Made by a program: the position numbers and the translations under genes. A stretch of DNA of 64,000 nt from NCBI GenBank assembly GCA_021776635.1, contig JAJFFN010000035.1, positions 62,001 through 126,000 of the forward strand, in the 5' to 3' direction. Source of the DNA: Robiginitomaculum sp. GTDB taxonomy: Bacteria > Pseudomonadota > Alphaproteobacteria > Caulobacterales > Maricaulaceae. Shown one piece after another: positions 1 through 8,928 of this stretch (positions within the stretch are counted from its first letter, which is position 1; the number at the start of each line of letters is the position of its first letter). The notes under the pieces were generated by a model. The model searched no databases. It was given only the letters and a program-made list of their open reading frames with translations, and was not told the DNA's origin.

Positions 1-137
1 TTTTGTTGTATTTGGGTTTAGATAAACTGGTGCGTTTTATCTCGATTAGCAATTCTCGCTATTGCAACGCTACATTTGTAAGAAAAGTAGGAAAATCCTA
101 ACGGTTTCATGCTCTGTTGCTTAAAACAGAGGAAAGC

Positions 138-3026
138 GTGCATAAATCACAGAGTAAATACAGGGTTTGCAAAAAATTATGCGTAGTGTTTTGTGCACTA
201 TTGTTTGCTGTGATTTTTTGTATCTCCCCTGCTTATGCTCAATCTGACTCGTTGGTTTCCCCTAAAACCATTTCGCAAGCATTACGTATTGCCAATAAAA
301 TTGAGCAACAAGACTTAACCCTAAATACCAAGGTTTCAATAGAGGGCTTAAACCTTGATAAATTGACGGCACCAGAACGCCTTAAGGCTTTGCGGTTATT
401 GTCAATGGACACAGCTTTTTTCCGAACCGGTTTGCAAGCCGAAGACATTTACTTACAATACCAAAAAGAAGCAAAACTACAAAATTCTGCTAGGGACTTA
501 AAGCTTGTAAAGTTATTTTTTCTACAAAACAAGCTTATGAATGCAGATCATAGCGTTGAACCTAGTCTAACAAACCTTAAGATACTACATAATTATTGGG
601 ATGATGAGGACTGGTTTGTGTCCCAAAGGGCCGCCCTATTGGAAGCAAGCTTGCAAATATACGGGCGTCAGTTTGACGTTGGCTTAAAAGACTCTCAAAC
701 CGCCCTCAATCTTATTCCAAACGAGCTAGGAGCTGATTATGATGAAGCAAAATACGAAACCTATGATTTTATATCCTACCTACAACTCATCTTATATAAC
801 TTGGAAGACGGTATCGGGACAACCGAACTGGTGCTTGAAACCGGTTTAAAGTCAGGGCGTCAGATTGACGGTATAAGCCTCATTAATAATATGGCTTATT
901 CTTTTGAAAACTGGCGAGAATACGAAACCGCAGAAAAGCTAGCTGAAATATTGTTCCGTATTAACAATAAATCAAATCAAGGCGTGAACGCGCTAGTCTA
1001 CTATCGCTACGCCCAAGCACAGAACAATGCTGAAAACTATCGAGGAGCAATAACAACAATAGATACGGTACTAAAAAACACTACAGACCCAACACGACAA
1101 ATAGGTTTGGTGTCAGAGCGTGCCATTTCCTTGGCTGGACTCGGGCGGGTGCGTGCCGCCGAGAAAGATTTTGCAAAATTTAATAAAATTGCAATTGATG
1201 CTAACATTGACCCCGATGGCTATAAGGGCAAACGACTACACGCCCAAATGTTAATTGCGCTGGCAAAAGGTGATATAAAAACCGCAAACAGATTGCAAAA
1301 GACGCGCTCAAAAACGGTTGTTCAGCGACTTTTACGGTTTCAAAACAAAGGTATTTCTGGTCTGCACGCCTCTTTGGAAAACGATAAACAGCGCCAAAAG
1401 GAAAGAGCAGACGGTCTTGCGCGAGAAGCAAGTTTGGCAAAAGCAGAGGCGGCAGCCAACAAACAAAGAGCCTTTATCTTAGGCGTTTTAGCAATCACAT
1501 TGTTCGCACTTGCCGTAGCCGGCTTTAGTATTGCGCACATGCGCAAGAAGGTTGTTCATACGTTAGGGCTAGCGCAAATAGCCTCTGAGGCGGGCGAAAG
1601 AGCGAAAAAACAGTTTTTATCTGTTATGTCCCACGAGTTTCGTACGCCTCTTAACGGTATAATAGGGATTGCTGATTTATTATCCCAATACGGACAAACA
1701 CAAACCTTGAGAAACCAAAACAAAATAATATTAGAATCAGGCGAAGGTTTGCTTGAACTGTTAACGGGGATTTTGGATATGACATATTTAGAAGCGGGAG
1801 ACCTTCAAATTTTTGCTGAACCAGCAGATATAAGGAAAATCACCGCTGATCTCTACGAAAAATGGGAAGACAAGGTCCAACCAAATGTCCAATTTACATT
1901 TGGCATCGCCGAAAATGTTCCCGAAATATTAATGTTAGATGTGAAACGCGTTACACAGTCTATGCGCAACATGGTTTCCAACGCTAGTAAATTCACGGCG
2001 GCTGGGCGCATTCATATTCATATTACGATGCAAGAACCGGACGTAAAGCCTGGTGATGACAATAATGTGCAAGGACTGTCCATAATTGTTGCCGATACGG
2101 GAATTGGCATCACCGAGGAGATGCAATCCAATTTATTCAAACCATTTGTTCAAGCTGACAGCTCTATGACAAGAGATTACGGCGGTGCAGGTATAGGCCT
2201 TGCTGTAACACGCGGATTTGCGCGCGTAATGGGCGGCGATGTTGTCGTTACAACAAAACCTGGCTTTGGTTCTGAATTTGCATTTACCTTAAAAACCATA
2301 GACGCTACTTTGGCGAAAAAGGAACCAGACACAGGCTTGCCAACATTTAGCTGTATAGCACATGAAGATCACGGAATTACCTTCAGTCCTGGTGTAACTA
2401 TGGAGCAAATGGAAGAGCGCAAACGTATTAAAGACGAACAACAGCAACGCGAGATAACCGCAGATAGTTTACAAGACATACTTCCAGCAACCGCAGTACC
2501 ATTGGTACTTGAACGGGCTGAATTGGAGAAAGAAAAGGCCAAAGCACAAACAAATGACCGTGCGGGCTTTTCAAGGCGCGAACCAAGGAGAGACGATACA
2601 AGCATAACACCAGATCAGCTAGCAGGACTAAACATCCTAATTGTCGAGGACATAATAGCAAACCAGGAAGTTGTTCGTTCTTTGCTTGAGCCAGCAGGGT
2701 GTAGTGTGAGCGCAGCGAACAACGGTAAGGAAGCGCTCATTTTACTTAAAGAACAGATTTTTGATGTCGTACTAATGGATATTCGCATGCCGATTTTAGA
2801 CGGCATTGAAACTACAGAAGCCATTAGAAAAGAAGTAGGGCCCCATCAAGACGTGCCCATTATAGCCCTTACGGCAGACGCTTCAGCCGAAAACAATGCA
2901 CAATGTCTTGCGGCAGGTGCAGATGTGTTTTTAACCAAACCGGTTATAGTTAGCGAGCTATTTGCCTCAATAAGGTTTGTCCGAGAGAAAAAACATAGAG
3001 CCTCGTATAAAAAACAATCTGCATAG
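138..3026 (+). CDS. Hybrid sensor histidine kinase with extracytoplasmic TPR-like sensor and C-terminal receiver
   Basis: A membrane-bound two-component hybrid kinase. A hydrophobic segment near the N-terminus and a second at about residues 445-468 enclose a helical, TPR-like region of about 400 residues that should lie in the periplasm. A short coiled coil precedes the second segment. The HisKA H-box (SHEFRTPLNGI) puts the phospho-accepting His at nt 1632-1634, about residue 499. N, G1 (DTGIGI) and G2 (GGAGIGLAV) boxes of the HATPase follow. A receiver domain fills the C-terminus, with phospho-acceptor Asp in VLMDIRMP at nt 2778-2780 and a conserved Lys in LTKP. I chose GTG 138 because AGAGGA lies just upstream; an in-frame TTG at 117 is the alternative. 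No separate response regulator or output gene is adjacent, so the target and signal are unknown. Confidence 0.88.
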   Translation: MHKSQSKYRVCKKLCVVFCALLFAVIFCISPAYAQSDSLVSPKTISQALRIANKIEQQDLTLNTKVSIEGLNLDKLTAPERLKALRLLSMDTAFFRTGLQAEDIYLQYQKEAKLQNSARDLKLVKLFFLQNKLMNADHSVEPSLTNLKILHNYWDDEDWFVSQRAALLEASLQIYGRQFDVGLKDSQTALNLIPNELGADYDEAKYETYDFISYLQLILYNLEDGIGTTELVLETGLKSGRQIDGISLINNMAYSFENWREYETAEKLAEILFRINNKSNQGVNALVYYRYAQAQNNAENYRGAITTIDTVLKNTTDPTRQIGLVSERAISLAGLGRVRAAEKDFAKFNKIAIDANIDPDGYKGKRLHAQMLIALAKGDIKTANRLQKTRSKTVVQRLLRFQNKGISGLHASLENDKQRQKERADGLAREASLAKAEAAANKQRAFILGVLAITLFALAVAGFSIAHMRKKVVHTLGLAQIASEAGERAKKQFLSVMSHEFRTPLNGIIGIADLLSQYGQTQTLRNQNKIILESGEGLLELLTGILDMTYLEAGDLQIFAEPADIRKITADLYEKWEDKVQPNVQFTFGIAENVPEILMLDVKRVTQSMRNMVSNASKFTAAGRIHIHITMQEPDVKPGDDNNVQGLSIIVADTGIGITEEMQSNLFKPFVQADSSMTRDYGGAGIGLAVTRGFARVMGGDVVVTTKPGFGSEFAFTLKTIDATLAKKEPDTGLPTFSCIAHEDHGITFSPGVTMEQMEERKRIKDEQQQREITADSLQDILPATAVPLVLERAELEKEKAKAQTNDRAGFSRREPRRDDTSITPDQLAGLNILIVEDIIANQEVVRSLLEPAGCSVSAANNGKEALILLKEQIFDVVLMDIRMPILDGIETTEAIRKEVGPHQDVPIIALTADASAENNAQCLAAGADVFLTKPVIVSELFASIRFVREKKHRASYKKQSA

Positions 3027-3038
3027 ACAACATTCCTA

Positions 3039-3854
3039 ATGCGTTTATATCCGATTTATCAAGTTGATGTGTTTACCAATGAGTTATTTAAAGGCAACCC
3101 TGCCGCAGTAGTGACGGCAGAAAGGTTCTTTTCTTGCAAAAAAATGCAGGCTATAGCCGCAGAAAACAATCTTTCGGAAACGGCTTATGTAGTGGCCCGA
3201 GCAGACGGGGATTATGATTTACGATGGTTTACACCTACACACGAAGTAGATTTTTGTGGCCACGCTACGATTGCAACGGCACACGTATTAATTTCAAAAA
3301 TGAGCAAACCAACACCTGTAAACTTCTACACAAAAGTTGGATGCTTGCAGGTATCGCCAACCAATAAAGGTTATGAGATGTGTGCGCCTGCATTTCCTAT
3401 GCACAATATAAAATTGACAGAGAGGGTTTCAACGACATTTAGTAAACTTCCCACATCAGCATGGCATTCTCGAAAAAATATTTTCCTTATGTTTCCAAAC
3501 TCAGACGAAGTTGCAAATTTTAAGCCAAACTTCAGTGCAATAAAAGCCCTATCATCGCAAAAAGGTGTTGATGACGGCATTATCATTATGGCGTCGGGCG
3601 ACGGGGAGTTTGCAAAATACGATTTTGTTTCACGGTATTTTGTGCCAGCATTTGGTATCAACGAAGACCCAGTAACCGGTTCAAACCACGCCTCATTAGC
3701 ACCTTTTTGGGGAAAACGACTAGGGAAATCAACAATGCACGCTTATCAGGCGTCCACACGAGGGGGCGGGTTGATTGTAAGGTTGGCACAAGACAGGGTG
3801 TATATAACGGGGCAAGCGATCACTTATATGCAAGGGGAACTTTACTTGCCCTAA
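3039..3854 (+). CDS. PhzF family isomerase/epimerase-like protein
   Basis: 271 residues, typical of the PhzF (phenazine biosynthesis-like) fold of two hotdog-like halves. Family marks seen are the N-terminal YQVDVFT, the catalytic-glutamate motif NNLSETAY (Glu47), the FCGHATIATAH segment at about residues 72-82, and NEDPVTGSNHA in the C-terminal half. Family members isomerise or epimerise small acids; most bacterial homologues have no known substrate and none is implied here. It starts 12 bp after the hybrid kinase and may be cotranscribed with it. Its stop overlaps the convergent dnaQ stop by 4 bp. There are no other phenazine genes, so a role in phenazine synthesis is not supported. Confidence 0.85.
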   Translation: MRLYPIYQVDVFTNELFKGNPAAVVTAERFFSCKKMQAIAAENNLSETAYVVARADGDYDLRWFTPTHEVDFCGHATIATAHVLISKMSKPTPVNFYTKVGCLQVSPTNKGYEMCAPAFPMHNIKLTERVSTTFSKLPTSAWHSRKNIFLMFPNSDEVANFKPNFSAIKALSSQKGVDDGIIIMASGDGEFAKYDFVSRYFVPAFGINEDPVTGSNHASLAPFWGKRLGKSTMHAYQASTRGGGLIVRLAQDRVYITGQAITYMQGELYLP

Positions 3855-4549
3855 TAGTCTGCAGATCTTTTCCAAATGGCGTTGTCACTTAAAACTTTAT
3901 CAACAAACCTTTCATGTTCACTTTGTTCATGCGCAGTCAATAGCGACGCTAATGGCGCAGGCCTTTTTTTGACAGCCCCAAGAACGACCTCAACAACATT
4001 TTCTTCATTGTTCAGATCAAAAGATCTGGCACGGCCACCTTTAAGTTCAAGATAAACTTTAGCCAAGAGCTCCGCATCGATCAACGCGCCGTGGGTTGAG
4101 CGAGACGCAAGAGAGATTTCAAAGCGTTTACACAAAGCATCTAAAGAATTGCTTGCGCCAGGGAATTTTTGCCGCGCCAAAACCAATGTATCAACAAAAC
4201 GGGTGCGTGGATAAGGGTCAAAGTCCGCCCTTTCCAGTTCGGCATTAATAAACCCACGGTCAAAATCTGCATTGTGCGCAACCATGGGACTATCAGAAAC
4301 GAAATCACGAAACCCGTCGGCGACATCCTCAAACAAGGGTTTGTCTTTTAAAAACGCTTCGGTCAGTCCAGTTATTTCTGTGACCCGCGCAGAAATTTCC
4401 CGCTGGGGATTAACATGCGCATGCCAGGTTTTACCAGTGGGCAAAAAATCAAGCAATTCAACGCAGCCAATTTCAGTAATCCGATCATCACCGCGCGCAT
4501 CAAACCCTGTGGTTTCTGTATCAAATGCAATTTCGCGAACACCGGACAT
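3851..4549 (-). CDS. dnaQ: DNA polymerase III epsilon subunit, 3'-5' proofreading exonuclease
   Basis: 232 residues, the usual length. The DEDDh exonuclease motifs are complete: ExoI AFDTETTG (Asp10, Glu12), ExoII AHNADFD (Asp95) and ExoIII HGALIDAE (His153, Asp158). The protein proofreads for the replicative polymerase, bound to the alpha subunit. It lies 5 bp after rho on the same strand, so the two are probably cotranscribed. In many alphaproteobacteria dnaQ sits with coaE, aroE and secB in the same broad neighbourhood; here secB is about 7 kb away and coaE and aroE are absent from the window. Confidence 0.95.
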   Translation of the reverse strand: MSGVREIAFDTETTGFDARGDDRITEIGCVELLDFLPTGKTWHAHVNPQREISARVTEITGLTEAFLKDKPLFEDVADGFRDFVSDSPMVAHNADFDRGFINAELERADFDPYPRTRFVDTLVLARQKFPGASNSLDALCKRFEISLASRSTHGALIDAELLAKVYLELKGGRARSFDLNNEENVVEVVLGAVKKRPAPLASLLTAHEQSEHERFVDKVLSDNAIWKRSADY

Positions 4550-4554
4550 GTAGA

Positions 4555-5868
4555 TTATGTATTCATGCTTTCAAAAAACTCGGCATTATTTTTGTTGTCT
4601 TTAAGTTTGCCAATTAAAAACTCTATTGCGTCCATAGTGCCCATAGGATTTAAAATACGCCGCAAGACATATGTTTTTTGTAGCTCAACAGGCGAAAGCA
4701 AAAGCTCTTCTTTACGCGTTCCTGATTTGGTAACGTCAATAGCGGGAAACACACGTTTGTCAGCAACCTTACGATCAAGCACAATTTCAGAATTGCCAGT
4801 ACCTTTAAACTCTTCAAAAATAACTTCATCCATTCTTGAACCAGTTTCTATCAACGCCGTAGCAATAATCGTAAGGGATCCACCTTCTTCAATATTACGC
4901 GCAGCACCAAAGAAACGCTTTGGGCGTTGCAAGGCATTCGCGTCAACACCGCCCGTAAGAACTTTGCCTGAGCTAGGCACGACGGTATTATAGGCGCGGC
5001 CCAAGCGGGTAATGGAGTCTAGCAAAATAATAACGTCCTTGCCATGTTCTGTCAGGCGTTTGGCTTTTTGGATGACCATTTCAGCAACCTGTACATGGCG
5101 CGTGGCAGGTTCGTCAAATGTAGAGCTGACAACTTCGCCTTTTACGGACCTTTGCATGTCTGTCACCTCTTCTGGGCGCTCATCAATAAGAAGAACAATG
5201 ACGTATACTTCTGGGTGGTTGGCTTCAATTGAGTGTGCCACATTTTGTAAAATAACAGTTTTACCCGTACGTGGGGGCGCAACGATTAAACATCTTTGTC
5301 CCTTGCCAATTGGCGATACAATATCAATCACGCGCCCGGAAATATCTTTCAGTGTCGGGTCCTCAATCTCCATCGTTAAGCGTTGGTCAGGATAGAGGGG
5401 GGTTAGGTTGTCAAAATGAACTTTATTTCGTGCCGCCTCAGGTGTTTCGAAATTGACAGAATGAACCCTGGTCAAGGCAAAATATTTTTCTTCGCCTTGG
5501 GGGCTCAGGATTTCGCCAGACAATGTATCGCCGGTGCGCAAGCCCATTTTTTGTATTAACTTGGGACTGACATAAATGTCGTCAGGGCCTGCAAGGTAAT
5601 TTGCTTCGGGCGAGCGCAAAAACCCAAACCCGTCTTGAAGCCTTTCAAGGACACCTGTTCCTGAAATTTCAACATCTTGATCAGCCAGCTCTTTTAAGAC
5701 AGCAACGAAAATCTCCTGCTTACGCATAGCGCCAGCATTTTCAATGCCAACAGCCTCTGCGAATTGAACCAATTCTGCAGGTTTTTTCTTTTTGAGATCA
5801 TCAAGGCCGATTTTGGTGATTGAATCGACATCAATATCTGCCGGATCGAGTTTCTTAGATATATTCAT
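4555..5868 (-). CDS. rho: Transcription termination factor Rho
   Basis: 437 residues, slightly longer than the E. coli protein (419). An N-terminal Rho_N helical segment is followed by the cold-shock RNA-binding domain with GFGFLR at about residues 80-85. The RecA-like ATPase domain has P-loop APPRTGKT (about 197-204) and the [10 protein letters not shown] and [13 protein letters not shown] motifs. Rho is the hexameric RNA helicase that ends transcription at C-rich unstructured sites. It begins with ATG at 5868 and leads into dnaQ. The 188 bp between it and the divergent uppP should hold the promoters of both. I see no unusual insertion in the primary or Q-loop regions. Confidence 0.97.
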   Translation of the reverse strand: MNISKKLDPADIDVDSITKIGLDDLKKKKPAELVQFAEAVGIENAGAMRKQEIFVAVLKELADQDVEISGTGVLERLQDGFGFLRSPEANYLAGPDDIYVSPKLIQKMGLRTGDTLSGEILSPQGEEKYFALTRVHSVNFETPEAARNKVHFDNLTPLYPDQRLTMEIEDPTLKDISGRVIDIVSPIGKGQRCLIVAPPRTGKTVILQNVAHSIEANHPEVYVIVLLIDERPEEVTDMQRSVKGEVVSSTFDEPATRHVQVAEMVIQKAKRLTEHGKDVIILLDSITRLGRAYNTVVPSSGKVLTGGVDANALQRPKRFFGAARNIEEGGSLTIIATALIETGSRMDEVIFEEFKGTGNSEIVLDRKVADKRVFPAIDVTKSGTRKEELLLSPVELQKTYVLRRILNPMGTMDAIEFLIGKLKDNKNNAEFFESMNT

Positions 5869-6056
5869 AGGATTTCTTTATAAATAATAATGCAAAAGCA
5901 CTGGACATCAGAACGATGTATAATAAGGGGAGAAGCAAAATTGACACATTTTGCTATCGTGTGCTCAACATATCTTGCTATTGGTCAGCCGGTCAAGAAA
6001 AAACGACACAGCAATCAAAGTCTTGCTCTCTATGGAAACGCCCCTATAGATATGCA

Positions 6057-6890
6057 ATGACTTGGATACACTATCTGTTGCTTGCTGTCATTCAGGGCAT
6101 TACTGAGTTTTTGCCCATTTCAAGCTCGGCACACCTTATTTTACCCGCCAAAGTTTTTGGTTGGCCTGATCAAGGGCCATTGATAGACTTGATGGCACAT
6201 TTAGGTTCGTTGGGTGCCGTTGTGCTATATTACAAGGCGGACGTAAAAAACATTATTGCTGGCGGCTTTGACCTCTTAAGCTTTAAACCTGAACGTCAAT
6301 CGCGAAAACGGGCACAACTGGCCTTGTTTGTATTGGTTGCAACACCGCCTGGGCTTATTGTCGGTTTTTCTATGAATATGTTTGGTTGGGCAGAAGCGGT
6401 GCGTTCGCCATATATTATTGCTTGGACCATGATCGGGTTTGGGATTATATTGTGGTTGTCTGATGTATGGGGAAAACAAGTTAAATCCATAGAAAAGATG
6501 AACTTGAAGTCAGCGGTGCTTATTGGCCTAGCCCAGGTGTTAGCTTTTATCCCTGGCACATCTCGGTCGGGCATTACCATGACTGCTGCACGAAGCCTTG
6601 GTTTTACACGATCAGAATCAGCCAGATTTTCTATGTTGATGGCCATGCCGATAATATTAGCTGGCGGAAGCTACGCATTTTTGCAGTTGCTAACTGACGA
6701 TGCTGGCACGAGAAACGTTGCAAGTCTTGGAGATGGTCTCATTGTAGCTGGGTTTTCGTTTATTGCCGCTTATTTCGCCATTTCAGTGTTTATGAAACTG
6801 ATCGAGCGCATCAGCTTTCTACCTTTCATGTTGTACCGCTTGGTGTTAGGTGGCGCCTTGTTAGTCTGGCTAGCACAAAGCGGTGGTTAG
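6057..6890 (+). CDS. uppP: Undecaprenyl-diphosphate phosphatase
   Basis: Polytopic inner-membrane enzyme (BacA/UppP family) that recycles undecaprenyl diphosphate to the monophosphate carrier used for peptidoglycan and other envelope polymers. From ATG 6057 the protein is 277 residues, matching the family. Active-site motifs are ITEFLPISSSAHL (Glu17, His26) and PGTSRSGIT at about residues 166-174 with the catalytic Arg170. The reading frame stays open upstream to 5916, but those 47 residues are not membrane-like and precede the conserved start, so I place the start at 6057 although no strong ribosome site is visible. The gene is convergent with the cupin gene, whose stop is 1 bp away. Confidence 0.94.
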   Translation: MTWIHYLLLAVIQGITEFLPISSSAHLILPAKVFGWPDQGPLIDLMAHLGSLGAVVLYYKADVKNIIAGGFDLLSFKPERQSRKRAQLALFVLVATPPGLIVGFSMNMFGWAEAVRSPYIIAWTMIGFGIILWLSDVWGKQVKSIEKMNLKSAVLIGLAQVLAFIPGTSRSGITMTAARSLGFTRSESARFSMLMAMPIILAGGSYAFLQLLTDDAGTRNVASLGDGLIVAGFSFIAAYFAISVFMKLIERISFLPFMLYRLVLGGALLVWLAQSGG

Positions 6891-6891
6891 T

Positions 6892-7617
6892 TTACGGCCG
6901 TAAATGTTCGGTTTTTACATAGAGCACAGTGTCTTCTATGGCGCGCACTTGGTGGCCGTGCCCTGCAGGAATACGTAACCAGGCGCCTGGTTTGTGATCG
7001 CCAAACTCATCAACAAATCGCCCCTTGAGCACGAAGATTTCCAGGCCACCAGCAAAACGCTTGAAATCAAGCTTTAAACCAGCGGGCCATTTAACGAGCG
7101 AAACATGCTCATGGAGGCTAGCAAACAGTTTTAAGCTACGCGTGCCGTTTTCGGTGGCTTGCCAGTCAGCGTTCGCGCAACTTGTATCAATCCGTACAGA
7201 TTTGCGGTCAAATATATGCATTTGACCGAGTTTGACAAAAATCTTGCAACCATCTTTGGAGTATGGTGCATGGGAAGAACCGGGCGGGTTGCGCACATAC
7301 CACCCCTTTGTATAGTCACCACTTTCATCAGAAAACATGCCGTCTAACACGAGAAACTCTTCGCCGTCGCCGCGGCTGTGTTCTGCGAGCCTAAACCCTG
7401 CGGCGTAGCGGACGATGGTTGTCGCCCGCTTTGCGGTTTCGCCGCCCTCTCGCTCCAGAAGCTTGCGCGTAACACCTTGTTCATGGGACAACATCCAGCA
7501 CAATTCATCAGCAACGGCAGACGCTGGCAAGCGTAAGTCCGTATTTAGGTTGGCGTAAGTTTGTTCAATACAGTTTGTTTCAACGGTTCGGGGCTGGGCC
7601 TGTAACGATGATTTCAT
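6892..7617 (-). CDS. ChrR-like bicupin protein
   Basis: 241 residues with two tandem cupin modules resembling the cupin domain of ChrR anti-sigma factors. The first has the pattern HSRGDGEEFLVLDG around the middle of the protein; the second has GGLEIFVLKGRF then IPAGHGHQV near the C-terminus. Both keep His/Glu residues of the type that bind a metal. The N-terminal zinc-binding anti-sigma domain of true ChrR is missing and no ECF sigma gene is adjacent, so this is more likely a free-standing metal-binding sensor or enzyme. GGAGA stands 7-8 bp before the start. It diverges from a TetR-type regulator with two perfect inverted repeats between them, so the regulator probably controls it. Confidence 0.75.
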   Translation of the reverse strand: MKSSLQAQPRTVETNCIEQTYANLNTDLRLPASAVADELCWMLSHEQGVTRKLLEREGGETAKRATTIVRYAAGFRLAEHSRGDGEEFLVLDGMFSDESGDYTKGWYVRNPPGSSHAPYSKDGCKIFVKLGQMHIFDRKSVRIDTSCANADWQATENGTRSLKLFASLHEHVSLVKWPAGLKLDFKRFAGGLEIFVLKGRFVDEFGDHKPGAWLRIPAGHGHQVRAIEDTVLYVKTEHLRP

Positions 7618-7645
7618 GGCATGTCTCCAATTACGTTATTCTAGG

Positions 7646-7666
7646 ATTTGTCAGTTGTTGACAAAT
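7646..7666. promoter_or_regulatory. Inverted repeat ATTTGTCA-N5-TGACAAAT upstream of the cupin gene
   Basis: Two perfect 8-bp arms separated by 5 bp, 29 bp upstream of the cupin start in the cupin-TetR divergent region. Size and spacing suit a dimeric regulator operator. The sequence differs from the second palindrome at 7701-7718, so a different regulator or half-site could be involved. Confidence 0.5.
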
Positions 7667-7700
7667 TCCGTTCTCCTTGCTATTGCTTTAAATCCTGTAT

Positions 7701-7718
7701 CTACCTACTAATAGGTAG
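7701..7718. promoter_or_regulatory. Candidate TetR operator, CTACCTA-N4-TAGGTAG
   Basis: Perfect 7-bp arms with a 4-bp centre, lying between the divergent cupin and TetR genes about 80 bp before each. TetR-family repressors commonly bind such palindromes in the intergenic region next to their own gene. Assignment to the adjacent regulator is inferred from position. Confidence 0.6.
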
Positions 7719-7796
7719 TCAAGTTGTTTTACAAATTATTTTTTTGTAGCGCTCTTGTGGTAGTCGTTTTAAGGTGTTGGTCACGAGGAGAAGCTT

Positions 7797-8438
7797 ATGG
7801 CAAATCGTCATAAATCGAAGCAGGATATGAACGGGCTACAAGATGAGACTGTTTGCTGCCCTTTAGGTGAAACTGCGCGTAATATTGCCAACACATTTCA
7901 AAACATGGTGATGCAACGGGGGTTTAATGCTGTGTCTTATGGAGACTTAGCCAAAGAACTCGGCATTCGTACAGCTTCTATCCATTATCATTTTCCGACA
8001 AAAGCAGAGCTTGGCGCAACAGTTTTAACCCGCTACCGAGACAATATTATAAATGCTTGGGAGGAGGTGAAGCTCGATGACCCCCAAAGCTATGTTCGTG
8101 CTTATAATAGTTTTATAGCCCCCATACGCTCTGTTCGTGATTTGGAAGGGGTTTCTTGTTTGTACGGGGTGTTAGGCGCGACACAAAAGACATTATGCCC
8201 AAACATTCAAGAAATTTTAGCAGGGTTTTTTATTGAACAGGAAGTTTGGCTTGCCAAAGTCTTCGCGGGCGGGCGAGATGTAGGTGTGTTTCACTTTAAC
8301 GGTGAGGCACAGAGCTTCACTAAATTATACATCTCAGCCCTGCAAGGCGCCATGCTCATAAAAAAATCTACTAACAACCCTGCCCACTTTGATGACGTAA
8401 TAGAACAACTAGAAACGATGCTGTTTGCAAAGGCCTAA
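7797..8438 (+). CDS. TetR/AcrR family transcriptional regulator
   Basis: 213 residues. The N-terminal HTH is typical: a helix (TARNIANTFQNMVMQRGFNAVSYGDLA in outline) leads into the recognition segment GIRTASIHYHFPTKAELG at about residues 60-77. The C-terminal half is the variable ligand-binding and dimerisation domain, with scattered cysteines including a CC pair at about residues 19-20. GAGGAG precedes ATG 7797. It diverges from the ChrR-like cupin gene with two inverted repeats between, so it probably represses itself and the cupin. The ligand cannot be told from sequence. Confidence 0.88.
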   Translation: MANRHKSKQDMNGLQDETVCCPLGETARNIANTFQNMVMQRGFNAVSYGDLAKELGIRTASIHYHFPTKAELGATVLTRYRDNIINAWEEVKLDDPQSYVRAYNSFIAPIRSVRDLEGVSCLYGVLGATQKTLCPNIQEILAGFFIEQEVWLAKVFAGGRDVGVFHFNGEAQSFTKLYISALQGAMLIKKSTNNPAHFDDVIEQLETMLFAKA

Positions 8439-8441
8439 CTT

Positions 8442-8918
8442 TTATTTACGTTGTTTCAAAAAAACATAAAATGCGCCTGTGCCGCCGTGACGAATATGAG
8501 AGGGTGCTATATTGGATATCATTTCACGTATACTCGGATCATTAAGCCAACCACGAAGACTGCGCCGTAAAACACCTTGTAGATTTGGGCCCTTGCCCGT
8601 TATGATCAAAACCGTACGGAACCCACTTTCATGTGCTCGCTTTAGGCGGCTTTTAAGGTTTGCAAAGGCAGCGCTGCGGGCCATATCATGCAAATCAATA
8701 GTATAGTCAATTTTAACTTGACCTCTACGAACCTTTTTGTCCGAACGAGTTTGCACGTCTTTTTGGTTGTGATGTAAAATGGGTGTAGGTGCAATTGGCA
8801 GGCGGATATGGGTTTCGTGCTGTAAGTTCAGCTTAGGCGCAGACAAGGGCTGTATGGTGCGGGCAACCCTTTGCCAAATTTTTAGGTCAGAATCTGATAG
8901 CTTTTTTACGTATTTCAT
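8442..8918 (-). CDS. Smr domain protein (MutS2 C-terminal-like endonuclease domain)
   Basis: Small protein with a C-terminal Smr domain. Seen are the IDLHDM motif (family LDLHG-like), then KRAHESGFRTVLIITGKG and a C-terminal HGGTGAFYVFLK. Stand-alone Smr proteins nick DNA or RNA; the cellular role of the alphaproteobacterial member is unclear. I chose ATG 8918 (158 residues); a TTG at 8927 adds three residues. It follows mltA by about 10 bp, and Tim44-MltA-Smr is an order I recall from other alphaproteobacteria next to secB, so the three are likely one operon. Confidence 0.85.
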   Translation of the reverse strand: MKYVKKLSDSDLKIWQRVARTIQPLSAPKLNLQHETHIRLPIAPTPILHHNQKDVQTRSDKKVRRGQVKIDYTIDLHDMARSAAFANLKSRLKRAHESGFRTVLIITGKGPNLQGVLRRSLRGWLNDPSIREMISNIAPSHIRHGGTGAFYVFLKQRK

Positions 8919-8928
8919 GGTGGGCAAT

